Notes: generated by a model not told the origin, from the letters alone. DNA of 64,000 nt from Zopfochytrium polystomum (GCA_025765615.1 JAIVFJ010000118.1:62001-126000), one strand, 5' to 3'; positions 1-11,680 are shown, counted from the first letter of the stretch. Numbers and translations: made by a program.

Positions 1-1110
1 ATCCATGGGCCTTCTGGTAAATCTGGCAGATTTGGCTATGATGTCAACATCCCAGAAAAATGGAGCTGCAGAGCCCATTGTGTTGGCATCTCCAGCTACC
101 ATTTTACATTAAAATGGGAGCCAGGGCAACAAGTAAAATGGATCTCAAGCCCCCAAATCAATGAAAAATAGTATCTCTAAATCCCAAAAAAGGGAGCTGA
201 AAATGAAACCCACAACTCCCAGTACAAACAGATCAAAAAATGGTAGCTGGGGATCCAGAGCCGTGGCCCACAGTGTCAGTCTTCCTGTCGCAGTCAATGG
301 GTTGCTGCAAGAGCAGTCAAGGGCTGCAAGGCAGCACTCAGTTTGTCTGAGGTTCCAGGTTTGCCAGTGTGGCTGTGCTGCAAGACTGCAACCTCTCTTT
401 CTGTCCTTCTTTGTCTGTCAGTGCGTCAGTGACTCAGGGAGTTAGCCCCAAGCTTTGTTGGTCACTCTTTATGTGGCCTGCCACACTGATCATTGTGGCA
501 TGCCACTCTCCTTTCAATCCAGCGACAGGTAGCCTGTGCGTTGGACTACCAATTTCCATTGAAGACTTTGTCTTCAATTATTTTTTTTCTTTTCTTCCAC
601 TTTTTTACTTCTGAATCAGTACAGCCTCCAAAAATCCTGACTTGGGCGAGCTTCAACAAGCGCAAAGCTTGAGACTGGAAAACAGCCCAAAAGGTGAAAA
701 ATGGCCAAAGAATGTGTTTTTGAAAGTTAGGGTCAAACGTTTGCCTCCAAAAAAAAAAAAAAAAATTCCAATGACTTTACTGAATCGATTCAAGTCAAAA
801 ATGCGGGGAGTTGAACTGAAGAATAAAGAGAATTTTCTTGGGGTTAATCGCCAAGGCCCTGGCTTTTCATTGCACCCACTGCGTCGAGGAAGGAGCAACC
901 GTGGCTTGTTGACAAGGCAAACAATAATGAAAAAAATAAAATAAAATAAAATAAAAGAATACTAATAGAGACACAACACCCACCCAGCCACCCGACACCC
1001 GTTTTTGTTTGGGCCAGCCCAACCTGCCCTTTCCCCGCCAGTACCGCCAGTACCGCTACTACCATCACAAAACCGCCAATACCGTCAGAAACCGTCACTA
1101 CCGTCACTAT
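1..1110. other. Upstream non-coding region
   Basis: No supportable gene. The stretch has a poly(A) run near 750-765 and a short (TAAAA)n array near 938-955. Open frames here are short, lack conserved motifs and overlap one another on both strands. Confidence 0.5.
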
Positions 1111-1114
1111 CCGT

Positions 1115-1116
<2 letters not shown>

Positions 1117-1178
<62 letters not shown>
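1117..1178. repeat. (GA)n microsatellite
   Basis: Uninterrupted GA dinucleotide repeat of about 30 units, some 180 bp upstream of the start codon of the TIR-NACHT-WD40 gene. It lies in the presumed promoter or 5' leader. Confidence 0.95.
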
Positions 1179-1181
<3 letters not shown>

Positions 1182-1360
1182 CGCACGTGTGCGTCGCGTC
1201 GTGGGCGTCGCGGCGATTGCATGCACGGCACGACCTGCGCCAGGATGGATCACGACAATAACGACCAGATCACGCCCCCTTTTCTTCCCTCGTCGTCCTG
1301 CTCAGCCGGACGCAAACCCCTACACAAGGCTACCGCCTTTTCTCTCCCCCTCCTGGCACA

Positions 1361-1861
1361 ATGTCAACGCTCGTGCCCTTCAAGCTCGCCGCCAAAACCA
1401 AAAAGATCAAAATCACCCCCTCCGAAGGCTTCGACGCCGTCCTCGCCCAGGTCGCAAAGAGCCTCGCGCTCGCCGTCGCCGACATCGAGCTGGCCTACGA
1501 GGACCCAGCGGACGGCGAGCTGTACGTGCTGTGCAGGGACGAGGACGTCGTCGAGGTGTTTTCGTTGGGGTACAAGTGGAAGGCGAGTTGGGCGGGGAAA
1601 GTGCCTTCAGCGAGCATTTCTGTTTCAAATGATTGAACCCACCTTGCACCAATGCAAAAGGTCGTCGCGGTGCAGAACAATGCCCCTGCACAAATATCTG
1701 GAAAGGTCCAGTCGCCTGCGGCTGGCGCTGCTGCTGCTGCTCCTGCGGGAGCTTCGGACGCTGGAAAAGCTGACGAACATGATCCCAAACTTCTGTCCAG
1801 AAAAGGCGTGTGTTCCTCTTTTCCTAGTCTTGTTGCAAGGCGCGTGCGAGAGCTGATAATA

Positions 1862-1892
<31 letters not shown>

Positions 1893-4800
1893 TTGGAAGA
1901 ACTGTGGGCAGATCTTATTTCGCCAGACTGGACATGCAAAACAATGGCTCAAGCACATCCTTTTTTCATCAGGTTCCAAGTAATTCTCTCGATAACCCTA
2001 CATGATTTTTTTAGAAAATTTTCTAATTATTTTCTGCCACCACAGCTATCGCCAATCATCTGATGGTACAATCGCCAAAGAGACCTTCTTTGAAATCAAA
2101 CTGGCTTTCTTGCAAGAGTATATGACCAAGCAAGCTGTGCTGCAGAAAGACGGAGCAGCAGAAAAGCAACATGCCTTTCTGGATGCAATGTGCCTCTCCC
2201 ATGCCCAGAAATGGGGGATCAACCTCATGTCTGGAATATTTCACTCTGCGGTCGTTATTCTGATGTGCTCAGACAAGTCAATGCAAAAGATGCTCAAGGC
2301 TGACCAAATTGCAGACAACTTGCTTCTGGAAGTATGGCCACCTGTCATTCCCTTATTTGTATCTTTTCTTGTTTTTGGCCTCTGTGGCGATTCTAATGTC
2401 CTTACGCTGCCTGACATTTTTTTCTTCTTTTGCCAGTGGGAGCTTGCACTTCAGATGTGTGAAGAAAAGGGTCACGACATTCTGCCCATTCTCTTGTCCA
2501 CCCGCGTTCAAGGAACCTTGGATGACGGAAGAGTGCACTCTTTGATCAAGGTGTTCAGCACCTTTGATTCCAGCAAGTTTCCCGACAAGTTCCACAAGCA
2601 CCCTCTCAGTCCTGGCCGCAACACTGTTCGGCAGACTATAGCCAAAGTCCTCGAGTATAATGGACCAAAGGTGAACCCCGAGGCAGATGTCTACAAGTAA
2701 GCTTTCTTCCTTTCCCAGCTCTTTCTTGAAGGAGAGGATCCTTTAATACTTTATGCTCTGACAAAACCTAAACCGCTTCATTTTTCAATTCCTGAAATTC
2801 GCAGAATTGTGATGGAAGCAAGGGAAGTGCTGAATCGCCGCAAGGCAGAGCTGCAGACTGTTGATCCAAGTCACGATATTTCGCTCTCCAGATCCACCTT
2901 GGCTGAGCTTGAGATGTGGCTCACACCGCTCTCTGAACAAATGGAGGAAGCGAGGAAGTCTCTCCTTGCAAACGTGCTCCCAGGGTCGCGGCAGTGGCTG
3001 CTCAAAAGAGTGTTTCGGTTCCTCTCTCCAGATGCGCCTTCGACAGGCAGCAGCAGAGTGATGTGGTTGAACGGAGTCGCTGGGGTGGGCAAGTCTGTGA
3101 TGGCTGCCATGGTCTCCAGGGAGCTTCAGGCCCAGAGCATGCTTGGCGGCTTGTTTTTCTGCAAGCACGACGACGAGCAACGCAGCAGTGCTCGCAACCT
3201 CGTCTTGACACTGGTGTTTGGGCTCGCAAAGTTCAGCATCCATTTTGGGAAGAACCTCCTCCAAGCAAAGCAAGATGATCCGACGATCGTCTCGAGATCC
3301 GTGTTTGAGATTATGAAGGTTTTGCTCGTGCAGCCGCTGGACAAGGTCGTTGCCGACGGAAAGCTGGTAAAGCCGGTCGTACTGCTTGTTGATGCGCTGG
3401 ACGAGTGCGGAGTCGCAAGCAAGAGGGCGGAAATCCTTTCTGTCTTTCAAGAGTTGAACAGGCTCCTACCGGCAAACGTCAAGATTCTGGTGACGGGCCG
3501 TCCCGAGGAGGATATCGCTGCTGCGTTCAAGATGCTTCCGCTGGAGCAAATCGAGCCCTCGGCGGAGGAGAACCTCCAGGACCAGATTTCCTTCACTCGC
3601 CACTTCCTCGAGTCCATGGACGCCGACTCGTCGGTGGTGACCGAGGGCTCGAACGTCCTTGTGTCAAAGTCTGCAGGAGTGTTTGTGTGGCTGGTGACAG
3701 CGTGCAACTATCTGAATGGCGCCGACAGCGAGACCATCACCCTGAGCCAGATCCAGGCGCTTCCGGAAGGAGACAAGCTGGACGGCAGCATCGACACAAT
3801 GTACAACCGAACCTTCGCTGCCCTCCTCCAGTCCGCGCAGCTGCAAAACTCGGCAAACGCGTTCCGTGCCGTGCTCTCCGTCATCGTGCTGGCATACGAG
3901 CCCCTCTCGGCCGCAGCCATTGCATCCCTCCTCCTCTCGTCGGAACCGGCGCAAGCCGTAGTCAAATGCATTCGAATGCTCGAACCCGTCCTCGTGCTGG
4001 ACACATCGACAAGGCGGATCCGCATCTTCCACAAGTCGGTTAAAGACTACCTCACCAACCCGTCGCGGTGCACGCACCCTCTCCTCCAGGTCGACCCGTC
4101 GCGCGACCACGCAGAGTACGCGAGATTGTGCTTCGCCACGCTGGAGACGCACCTCCGGTTCAACATGGCAGACCTGCCGTTCGCAGACTTTCATTCGGAG
4201 ATTCCCGACTTTGACGCAAGGGTCGAGAAGGGTGTCCCCGAGCACGTCAGGTACGCGGTGAGGCATTTCTGGGAGCACTGCGTGGACGGCGCCGATTCGG
4301 GAGAGGCAGTGGCGGTTGGGGAGGGTGCGGCTGCCCGTCCGGATTCGTCGGGGTCGTCGTCCGCGGTGCTGTCGCAGCTGAGATCTTTCATGAACGCCCA
4401 CGGACATCACTACTTGGAGGCGAGCAGTCTGATCAACTCGCTGGACCTTGTGATTCCCGCCATGAGCAGCCTGCAAAAACTAGTTCTGAGGCACAGCGGC
4501 CCGGATGACGACTTGTCCGTGCTTCTTCAAGACGTGCGACGCGTCATACAGACTTTCCTCGTCCCGCTCCGCGCCTCGGCGCTCCAGGTGTATTTCACCG
4601 CGGTGCCGTTCTCGCCCAGCGGCTGCCAGTTCCACAGGGCCTTTGCCAGCGGCGGCGCCGGCGGGGTCCCGCCGCTGCCCGCCCCATGCCCGCGCGTGAC
4701 TAGCGGCCAGCCGTTCGCCTGGCCGCCGTGCACAAACGTCCTGGAAGGCCACCGTGGAACCGTCAACGACGTCGGACTCAGCCGTGACGGCCGCCGCGTC

Positions 4801-6999
4801 CTGTCCGCCAGCGACGACTGCACCGCGCGCATCTGGAGCGCCGCCTCGGGCCGCGAGCTGCTGCGCCTCGCCCCTGGCGCCGAAGCCGCCGCCGCCGGAG
4901 CAGCCGTCCCCGCCATCAGGTCCGCCGCGTTCTCGCGCGACGACGGCCGCCTCGTCACGGCCGGCGACGACGGCGTCGTGCGGGTCTGGGACGCCGACAC
5001 TGGCCGGCAGCTGCTGGCGATGCAAGCGCAAATCGCCGCCGACGCCGACGGCTACGCCCCCACCGGCGTGCTGTCGGCCGTCTGGAGCGACGACGACGCG
5101 CTGATCCTGTCCGTCAACGCCAACAACTCGCTGCGCGTGTGGGACGCCGCGACGGGCGCCGAGCTCCACGCGCTCGTCGGCCACACGGACATTGTCACCG
5201 CGGCCGCGTTCAGCCGCGGCGACGTCGACGGCGGCGGCGGCGCCGCCGCCGCAAGGCGCGTCGTGTCGGGCAGCTACGACGGGACGGTGCGCATCTGGAG
5301 CGCCGCCTCGGGGGCGCAGCTCTTTGCGATAGCGGCCCACCCCGACGGTGTCAGCGCCGCGGCGTTCAGCCCCGATGGCCGGCTCGTCGTGTCGGCCGGC
5401 CACGACGGCGCCGTCCGGATCTGGACGGGGGCGACCGGCGCGGAGCTGCGCACGCTCGAGGGACACTCGCGCAGCGCGCAGTCCGCCGGGTTCAGCCCCG
5501 ACGGCGCGATGGTCGTCTCCGGTGCCAACGACGGCACGGTTCGAATCTGGGACGCCGCCTCCGGCCGCCAGCTTCACGCGCTGCCGGGACACGGCCGCAA
5601 CGCCGCCGCGGCGTTCAGCCCCGACGGTCGGCTGCTGCTGACGCGGAGCGAGGACACAAAGAACCTGGCGCGCGTCTGGAGCGCGGAGTCGGGACGGCTG
5701 CTGCACGTGCTCAAGGGACACGCGGGAAGCGTCTGCGCCGCGGCGTTCAGCGCGGACGGGCGCACCGTGGTCACGGGCGGCTCGGACAGCTCCGTCCGCA
5801 TCTGGAGCGTTGCTGCCGCCGCCGCGGCGGGTGCGCTTCCCGCGGAGCAGCAGCAGCGGGGCCACGCGGGCCGCGTCCAGTCGGCAGTGTTCAGCCCCGA
5901 CGGCGAGTCGGTGGTGTCTGCCAGCGACGACAAGACGGTCCGGGTCTGGAGCATGGCCACCGGCAGCGAGCTCCTCCGTCTCGAGGGCCACACCGAGGGG
6001 GTCAACTGCGCGGTCTTTAGCACCGACGGCCGCCTCGTCGCGTCCGGCGGGTGGGACGAAACCGTCAGAATTTGGGATGTGTCGTCGTCATCGTCCTCAT
6101 CGTCGTCGACGTCCGCCATGGTCCTGACGGGCCACACGGCCAGCGTAAACGCCGTCGCCTTCAGCCCGGACGCGCAGACGGTCGCGTCCGCGGGCCTCGA
6201 CGACACGGTGCGGCTGTGGCACGCCGCGACCGGCGCTGCACTCCGCACGCTGACGGGCCACTCGGCCAGCGTCGCGTCCGTCCGGTTCTCGCACGACGGC
6301 GCCCGCGTCGTCTCGGCCGCCGGCGATGGCACCGTCCGCGTTTGGGACGCGGCCTCCGGCGGCGAGATCCGCCGGCTCGCTGGAGGCCACGCGGGCGCTG
6401 TGCGCGACGCCGCGTTCGCACCGAGAGACCGCGGCACGGTGCTCTCGGCCGGCGACGACGGCACCGTGAGGGTGTGGAGCGTTGGTGAGGGCAAAGACGG
6501 CGGCGGCGGCGGCCGCGAGGCGCTCGTGCTGCGAAGGGAGGACCTCGACTACGGCGACCACGCGGGCGGCGGCGGGGCGTGGCTGCGTGCCGCCGAGTTC
6601 AGCACCGACGACGGCGACGGCCGCCGCCTCCTCGTCGCGGCGACGTACAGCGACGGCGAGCGGCGCGCGTGGCGGGTCGCGGACGGCGCCGACGTGACGG
6701 ACGAGTTCGTTGGCGGTGCGAGAGCGTTCTACGGCGACGGCGGCGACGGGCACGTGTTTGCGACGGTGCGCGACGCGTTTGGGGCGCGGGTGCGGGTCGG
6801 GCGGGTCGGGCCGGCGAGGAGCATGAGTGGCGGGGTGTGGTTTGGAGTTGCGGAGGAGGAGGAACGAGGAGGCGGCGGGGGCGTGTGCTGCTGGGTGCCG
6901 CCAGAGTTGCGGGGCGGGCTGGCGAGCGGGTGGCAGATGCTGCGCGGGCGGGCGGTGCTCATCTTGGACGAGGACGTCGTGTGCTTGATTCGGTTTTAG
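1361..6999 (+). CDS. TIR-NACHT-WD40 STAND NTPase (NLR-like receptor)
   Basis: Six exons fit in phase: 1361-1555, 1661-1805, 1900-1972, 2046-2331, 2437-2696 and 2805-6999, giving about 1,717 aa. Residues 1-65 resemble a PB1 domain (acidic end ELYVLCRDEDVVE). A TIR domain follows: splicing of intron 1973-2045 creates the box-1 motif FFISYR, and the next junction gives LLLEWELAL, whose first Glu (about residue 233) aligns with the catalytic Glu of NAD-cleaving TIRs. The NACHT ATPase has Walker A GVAGVGKS (about 410), Walker B VVLLVDALDE (about 511) and a sensor-like ILVTGRPEED. About 14 WD40 repeats start near residue 960; the last is degenerate, so two seven-bladed propellers are possible. In the family, WD40 repeats sense a ligand, NACHT oligomerises and the N-terminal domain signals. 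The intron 1806-1899 would be GC-AG and is the weakest junction; the first intron (1556-1660) is also approximate. Confidence 0.85.
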
Positions 7000-7296
7000 G
7001 AGTTGGCGGCGAGTTGGGGGCGGGGGCTTTGATGTGTGTGTGCGTGTGTGCGGTTCGGTTGACTCCCCATCATTCCTTCTTGCTTGCCATCCCGTAATTA
7101 GCAATCAAGATATAAGCAGCCCCATTTCTGTATGGGAGACTGTCGACCCTCCTCGGCGTTCTCCTCCGTTCGCCAAGCACTGGGGGGGGAGGGACGAGGG
7201 CCGATGTAGTATTTGACTGCTGCGCCCTGAATGAAATGTGCCGCGACCCGAACGAACCCCCGACAAGAAACAAACCCCACCCTTCCGTTCCAGTAA
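7000..7296. other. Intergenic region between STAND gene and peptidase gene
   Basis: Contains the 3' flank of the STAND gene and the 5' flank of the carboxypeptidase gene. No clear polyadenylation signal, signal-peptide exon or other gene was found. Confidence 0.5.
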
Positions 7297-9276
7297 ATGA
7301 CGTCGAAGGGCGGCTGCGGCGACGAGGACGCCGGCGACGTGCCCGACGACGACCACCACTTGCTACGGGAATCGTACCGCGTAAACCCGAGTGGCGGCCT
7401 GCTACCATGCGCGGATCTCTATGCGGAAACGGTCTTGAGGGACAGCTTTGCCGGGTCGATCGACGTGAGGTGAAAGCACGCAAACCCTCAATTGGAAGAA
7501 GCTCTGCTGCCAAAAAGCACGCACGCTGCTGCATTTCGATCGATCTAAACGAAAACGCATCACTCTCCCACCCCTCTTTTGATCTCCGCCTGGGCAACAA
7601 GGACTTTTCCGGACGGCTGGCCCGGATCGACTCGCGACGATCCCGCGAACGACGAGGCTGGCGGCGGCGGCGGCGGCGGCGGCGCCGTCGCATCCCTGTT
7701 CTTCTGGTTCTTCCCGGCCCGCGACGCGCAAGACGCGACGGCTCTCGCCACTGCTGCTGCTGCTGCTGCTCCTGCTGCTGCTGCTGCTGCGGCCCCGCAG
7801 CCGCCCGCCCCGCTCATTCTGTGGCTGCAAGGCGGGCCGGGCACCAGCTCCATGATCGGGCTGTTTCACGAGGTCGGCCCGCTCGCGCTGAACGCCCGCG
7901 GCGAGATCTGCCTCCGCCGCTGCCACTGGAATCGCAGGTGCGCCTTGCTCTTTGTGGATAACCCCGTCGGGACCGGGTACAGCTTTGTCGGGCGGCGGCG
8001 GCGGCGGCGGCAGGAGAGCGCCGACGGTGGACTGCGTGGACCGGGCGGCGGCGGTGAGGTTCCGGCGGGGGCGGCGGCCCCGGACGGGTTGCAGCGCGAG
8101 CCGCGCGTCGCCGCGATGGAAACCAGTGGCGCTGGTTTTGACGACGACCGCGGCGACGACGCCGGCAAAGAGGAAGAAGAAGAAGGCGACGGCGACGACG
8201 AGGACGGCACAGCGCCGAAATACGCGGCCGGCTACGCGGCCAACCAGCCTGCGGTCGCCGCGGACCTCGTGGCCTTCCTCCTGCGGTTCTACTGCGTGTT
8301 CCCGGACCTGCGCGCCGCGCCGCTGTACGTCGTCGGCCAGTCGTACGCCGGCAAGTACGTCCCGCACTTTGCCGACGCCGTCGCCCTGCACAACGACCGG
8401 CTGGCGGCGGCGGAAATGGCCGCCGCCGCCGGCTCGTCGCGGACAGAGCAGGCGATCCCGCTGCGCGGGATCGCGCTGGGCAACGGCCTGACAGACCCGC
8501 CGTCGCAGCTGGACGCTGTGGCTCCGCAGGCGCTCGCGCTGGGGCTGGTCAGCGCGGCGCAGGCCGCGGCTCTGAGCGCCGTCTCCCGTGCCGCGGCAGG
8601 GCTCGCGCGGCAGCGGCGCTGGCGGGCCGCCGCGCGCCGTCGCGCCGCGCTGTTTGCGTCGCTGCGCGCCGCGATGGGCGGTGCGGTCAGCCTTGACGAC
8701 GTCCGCCGGCGCGACCCCGGCGCCACGAACGAGTGGGCGGCGCTCGACGCACTGCTCGCGGGCCGCGGGGCGCGGGCGGCGCTGCACGTGCCCGAGCTCG
8801 AGGGTTGCGGCGGGACCCCGCGGCGGCAGACGGCGAGCGCGGCGGTGATGCGGCACCTCGCGGGCGACGCGATGAAGTCGGCGGCGGGCGCCGTCGCGCG
8901 GGTGCTTCGCCGCGGCGGTGTGCGGGTCCTGCTCTACCAGGCCCAGTTTGACCTGCGCGACGGCGTCATGGGGAGCAACGCGTGGATCGCCGGGTTGCAG
9001 TGGGACGGGCGCGAAGGTTTTGCGGCCGCCGAGCGGCGGGTGTGGCGGTTGCACGGGCGGGGTGGGAGTGGTGGAGGCTGCGACGGCGAAGACGGAGATG
9101 AGGATGGTGAGGGCGAGGAGGTGGAGGAAGGGGAGGTCGTCGGGTTCGTGACGGAGTATGGGCAGTTGCGGCGCGTCGAGCTGCTGCGGGCGGGGCACTT
9201 GGCGCCGTTGGACGCGCCGGTCGCGGCGCGGGAGATGATTGAGGATTTTCTGTTTCTTACTGGGCACGCGTTGTAA
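7297..9276 (+). CDS. S10-family serine carboxypeptidase (CPVL-like)
   Basis: Two exons, 7297-7469 and 7602-9276, join in phase 2 across a 132-nt GT-AG intron to give about 615 aa. The joined N-terminal part has the family signatures DSFAGSIDV and LFFWFFPARD. The substrate-site motif LILWLQGGPGTSSMIG and VDNPVGTGYSF follow. The nucleophile Ser is in VGQSYAGKYVP, the Asp in LLYQAQFDLRDG, and the His in LLRAGHLAPLDAP, so the catalytic triad looks complete. Family members remove C-terminal residues in acidic compartments. Oddities: low-complexity inserts rich in Gly, Ala, Arg and Asp/Glu separate the conserved blocks (about 8000-8215 and 9060-9130), and no signal peptide precedes the first block. 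Either a 5' exon was missed or the protein is cytosolic. Codon use is strongly GC-rich, as in the STAND gene. Confidence 0.88.
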
Positions 9277-9806
9277 ATAAGCTGTGGAAAGGGCGGTTAC
9301 AGGCGGTGGGGCACTGCGCCCACCGTTTCGACACGATCTTCTCCCCCATGTCGCGCCGCAAAATTGGTGAACGAACTTTGAGTGTCGAAGGACACCATGC
9401 TGGTGCGTCGCTCGCACGCGCAGCTCCAAGAAGCAGTGGTCTTCATATCTGCCGGCGCTTCCGGCGGTCGCTGGTGTCAAATGGTTATGGCATTGAGGAC
9501 ACACCCCGCAACCGGTAACCACAGCAGCTACAGACAGCCCAGCAAAGCCAACAGCGATGCCCGGGCGGAAAGCAGTGGGTCCAGCCAACTATTCAAAAGA
9601 GAGGACCCTTTAGGCAGCAACAGATTAGGGAAGAAGGGTTTTGGGTTTAGAAAGTACATTTTGGGGCTAATTTGGGAACCTCGTTTTGTAGGCCATCTTA
9701 AGCTGGTGTCAGATCGACTTGATAATGCTTTATTGAGAAAACCTCCTGGCACTGAACATTCTGTTCTTTCCTTGGACAATCTCAGACACTTTTCACAGCA
9801 TTTCGG
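9277..9806. other. Intergenic region
   Basis: No gene with recognisable motifs. Open frames on both strands here have no identifiable domain and are probably chance. Confidence 0.4.
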
Positions 9807-9987
9807 TCACCAACTCGGCGGAACCTGGCCCGCGTCGAGCTTGTACTCCAGCGAAATGCCAGCAGACGCCGCCAACGCCACGATAGTTTGGTACTCTGCG
9901 TCCTCCTTGTCGTCCACGTCCTCGGAGCACACGACGGCCTTGAGCTTGGGCGGCTTGTTCAAGAAACAGCGGCAAGAATTGAAGAAG
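9807..9987 (-). pseudogene. 3'-terminal exon of an unidentified gene, cut off by the AT-rich island
   Basis: On the minus strand a convincing splice acceptor (pyrimidine-rich tract ending TTTTCAG) at about 9988 opens a 60-codon exon that ends at TGA 9807-9809. It contains KAVVCSEDVDDKEDAEYQTI and ends KLDAGQVPPSW. Composition is normal for the GC-rich host genes. Directly upstream (on minus) the sequence becomes the purine-rich island, whose plus-strand coding similarity begins at about 9975. The rest of the gene is therefore missing here or displaced. Family not recognised. Confidence 0.4.
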
Positions 9988-10103
9988 TTCTGAAAATGGA
10001 AAAGGAGACAGGGATAAAAATTCCAAGTGCAAAAGTAAAAGCGATTAAGAAATTGTCTGATTTGTTCGACTTCGAAGAAGATGACGGACGACGAAGGCGT
10101 TGA
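9975..10103 (+). pseudogene. Fragment with the MEKETGIK block (paralogue of the island B F-box ORF)
   Basis: The plus strand reads EEVLKMEKETGIKIPSAKVK here. The minus-strand F-box ORF at 33751-34158 contains KLRMEKETGIKVKRGKVKVL. The shared block indicates one gene family in both islands, with only a C-terminal fragment left here, ending in an acidic tail. Confidence 0.45.
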
Positions 10104-10574
10104 AGATGATGAAAGTGTGAAGAGATATAAATCAAAATCATGTGAGAATGAAAATGAAGGCATGCTCGTGAACAAAGCAGTACGAAAAAAATATAATTTT
10201 TATAACAAGTGTAAAATGGTATAAGAATACAAATGATGAAATATCAAGGAAAAAAAATTAAAAAACATTTCAATGAAAATAATGAAAAAAAAATATGATT
10301 TCTATTACACGAATTATGCAAAAAAAATCAAGTTGTAAATTCAAGAATGAAAATGTGAGGTGAGGTGAGATATGAAGAAAAAGCCATGTGTCGGTGGAGG
10401 GGTTTTTTGACACAGAGCAATTTTTCTTGGTGAAGGAAGAAAACTGAATTTTGGGAAGAGTTGTACAAGAGCACCTGAGTTGTGAAGTGAAGAAAGTGAA
10501 ATACGTGAGTGAAAGAACAATGGTTATGATGGAAAAGTTCTATCAACTTGAGTTGGATGTGATAAAAGAAAAGA

Positions 10575-11060
10575 TTGAAAAAAAAAGAAAGGGAGATTGA
10601 AGAATTAAAGAAGAGAATTGAAGATAAAATGAAAGAGAAAAAGAAGAAAATTGAAGTGAAGGTAGAAGTAAAAGAAGAAGAAAAGGAAGGAGACAAAAAG
10701 GAGGAGAAAATGATAATAAGAGTGAAAAAGAACAAGAGGGTGGGAAAGGTGATATTAACACCAGTGAATACTGAAAAACCATCAACGGAATGGGAAACTG
10801 GCAAAGGAGGATTATTTTATCGAGAGACACAAGAATTAGAAGAAGGAAGAGTTGCATGTTGGGATGACACTTATTGGAACAAAGCAAAAGTGGGGGACTA
10901 CTTTGCATTTGTGATTCAGAATGAGGATAAAATGGAGATATTTGAAATAGTAGCAACAGAAGGAACGGAAAAGAGGAGAAACACGTGGAGAGGTCAAGAA
11001 CATGCAAAAAGACAAGTTCTTGAGTTGACGAGAAAAATATGTATAATGACATTCACGTAA
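10575..11060 (+). CDS. Lys/Glu-rich small protein of the AT-rich island
   Basis: An open frame of 161 codons. The first 60 residues are a highly charged K/E repeat region, probably coiled coil. The last 90 have normal composition with ACWDDTYWNKAKVGDYFAFV and a following basic stretch with a Trp (RRNTWRGQEH). The Trp/Gly-Asp-Tyr-Phe pattern resembles small proteins I associate with large DNA viruses, but I cannot assign a family. The stop falls about 120 bp before the first hairpin module. Intactness suggests it is younger than, or decays more slowly than, its neighbours. Confidence 0.45.
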   Translation: MKKKEREIEELKKRIEDKMKEKKKKIEVKVEVKEEEKEGDKKEEKMIIRVKKNKRVGKVILTPVNTEKPSTEWETGKGGLFYRETQELEEGRVACWDDTYWNKAKVGDYFAFVIQNEDKMEIFEIVATEGTEKRRNTWRGQEHAKRQVLELTRKICIMTFT

Positions 11061-11176
11061 TATAAGGAAATGAATGAATGTAGTAAAGATTATTCACTAA
11101 GGGGAATGTGTCATGGAAAATGAAATCAAAGGACAGTGGTGAATTGAAGTGTGGTTGTGATGAGTGAAAGTAAGAA

Positions 11177-11240
11177 AAGCCCAAAGCATTGCAGCCAGCA
11201 GTGTTTGAGGTTTGACAGTTACTGGAACGAGGTCACGTGT
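11177..11240. repeat. Hairpin + CACGTG module, copy 1
   Basis: An imperfect palindrome centred on CAGCCAGCAG at 11177-11211, followed by CACGTG near 11234 and then the conserved AAAACTGAATCTTG string. The same order recurs at other copies in this window. Confidence 0.7.
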
Positions 11241-11615
11241 CTTGAGTGGGGAAAACTGAATCTTGAGAAGTTGAGCAAGGGTTGAGCAAAAGTTGAGCAA
11301 GAATGTTTGTCTACCAAGTCAAAATAGAAAATGGAAAGGCAAAAATTAAATTGGAATACACAAAAGAAAACATTGAAAAAATATTGAAAGTGAAGGAAAA
11401 AATGAAGAATATGAGACAATTAGTAGAAGCATATGATTGATGGATTGAAGAATATGAGAGTAAAAAATCCAAACACGTAATAAAGAACGGAAAAAGAAAG
11501 GGTAAAATATGCGGTATTATGGAATGTAAGGACCACAAAGAAGATGTTTTTGTGACACTTGATTTAGTGTTAATAGATTTCATTTGGATGGTTTTGAGAA
11601 GAGAAAAGTAAGAGA

Positions 11616-11680
11616 AAGCCCTTAGCACTGCAGCCAGCAGTGTTAGGGGCTTTTTTTTATGCCAGTTCAAGGTCACGTGA
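11616..11680. repeat. Hairpin + T-run + TCACGTGA module, copy 2
   Basis: The best-preserved copy. Arms GCCCTTAGCACTGC and AGCAGTGTTAGGGGC can pair over about 14 positions with a short loop. They are followed at once by a run of eight T and, 21 bp later, by GGTCACGTGACTT. Confidence 0.75.

Noticed and set aside
4480..5991. 503-codon minus-strand frame over the WD40 array
   Set aside because: Antisense shadow caused by the repetitive GC-rich WD40 codons; no protein-like features.
7402..9588. 728-codon open frame on the minus strand over the carboxypeptidase
   Set aside because: Shadow of a GC-rich coding sequence: Arg/Pro/Ala-rich, no motifs, while the plus strand carries the full S10 signature.
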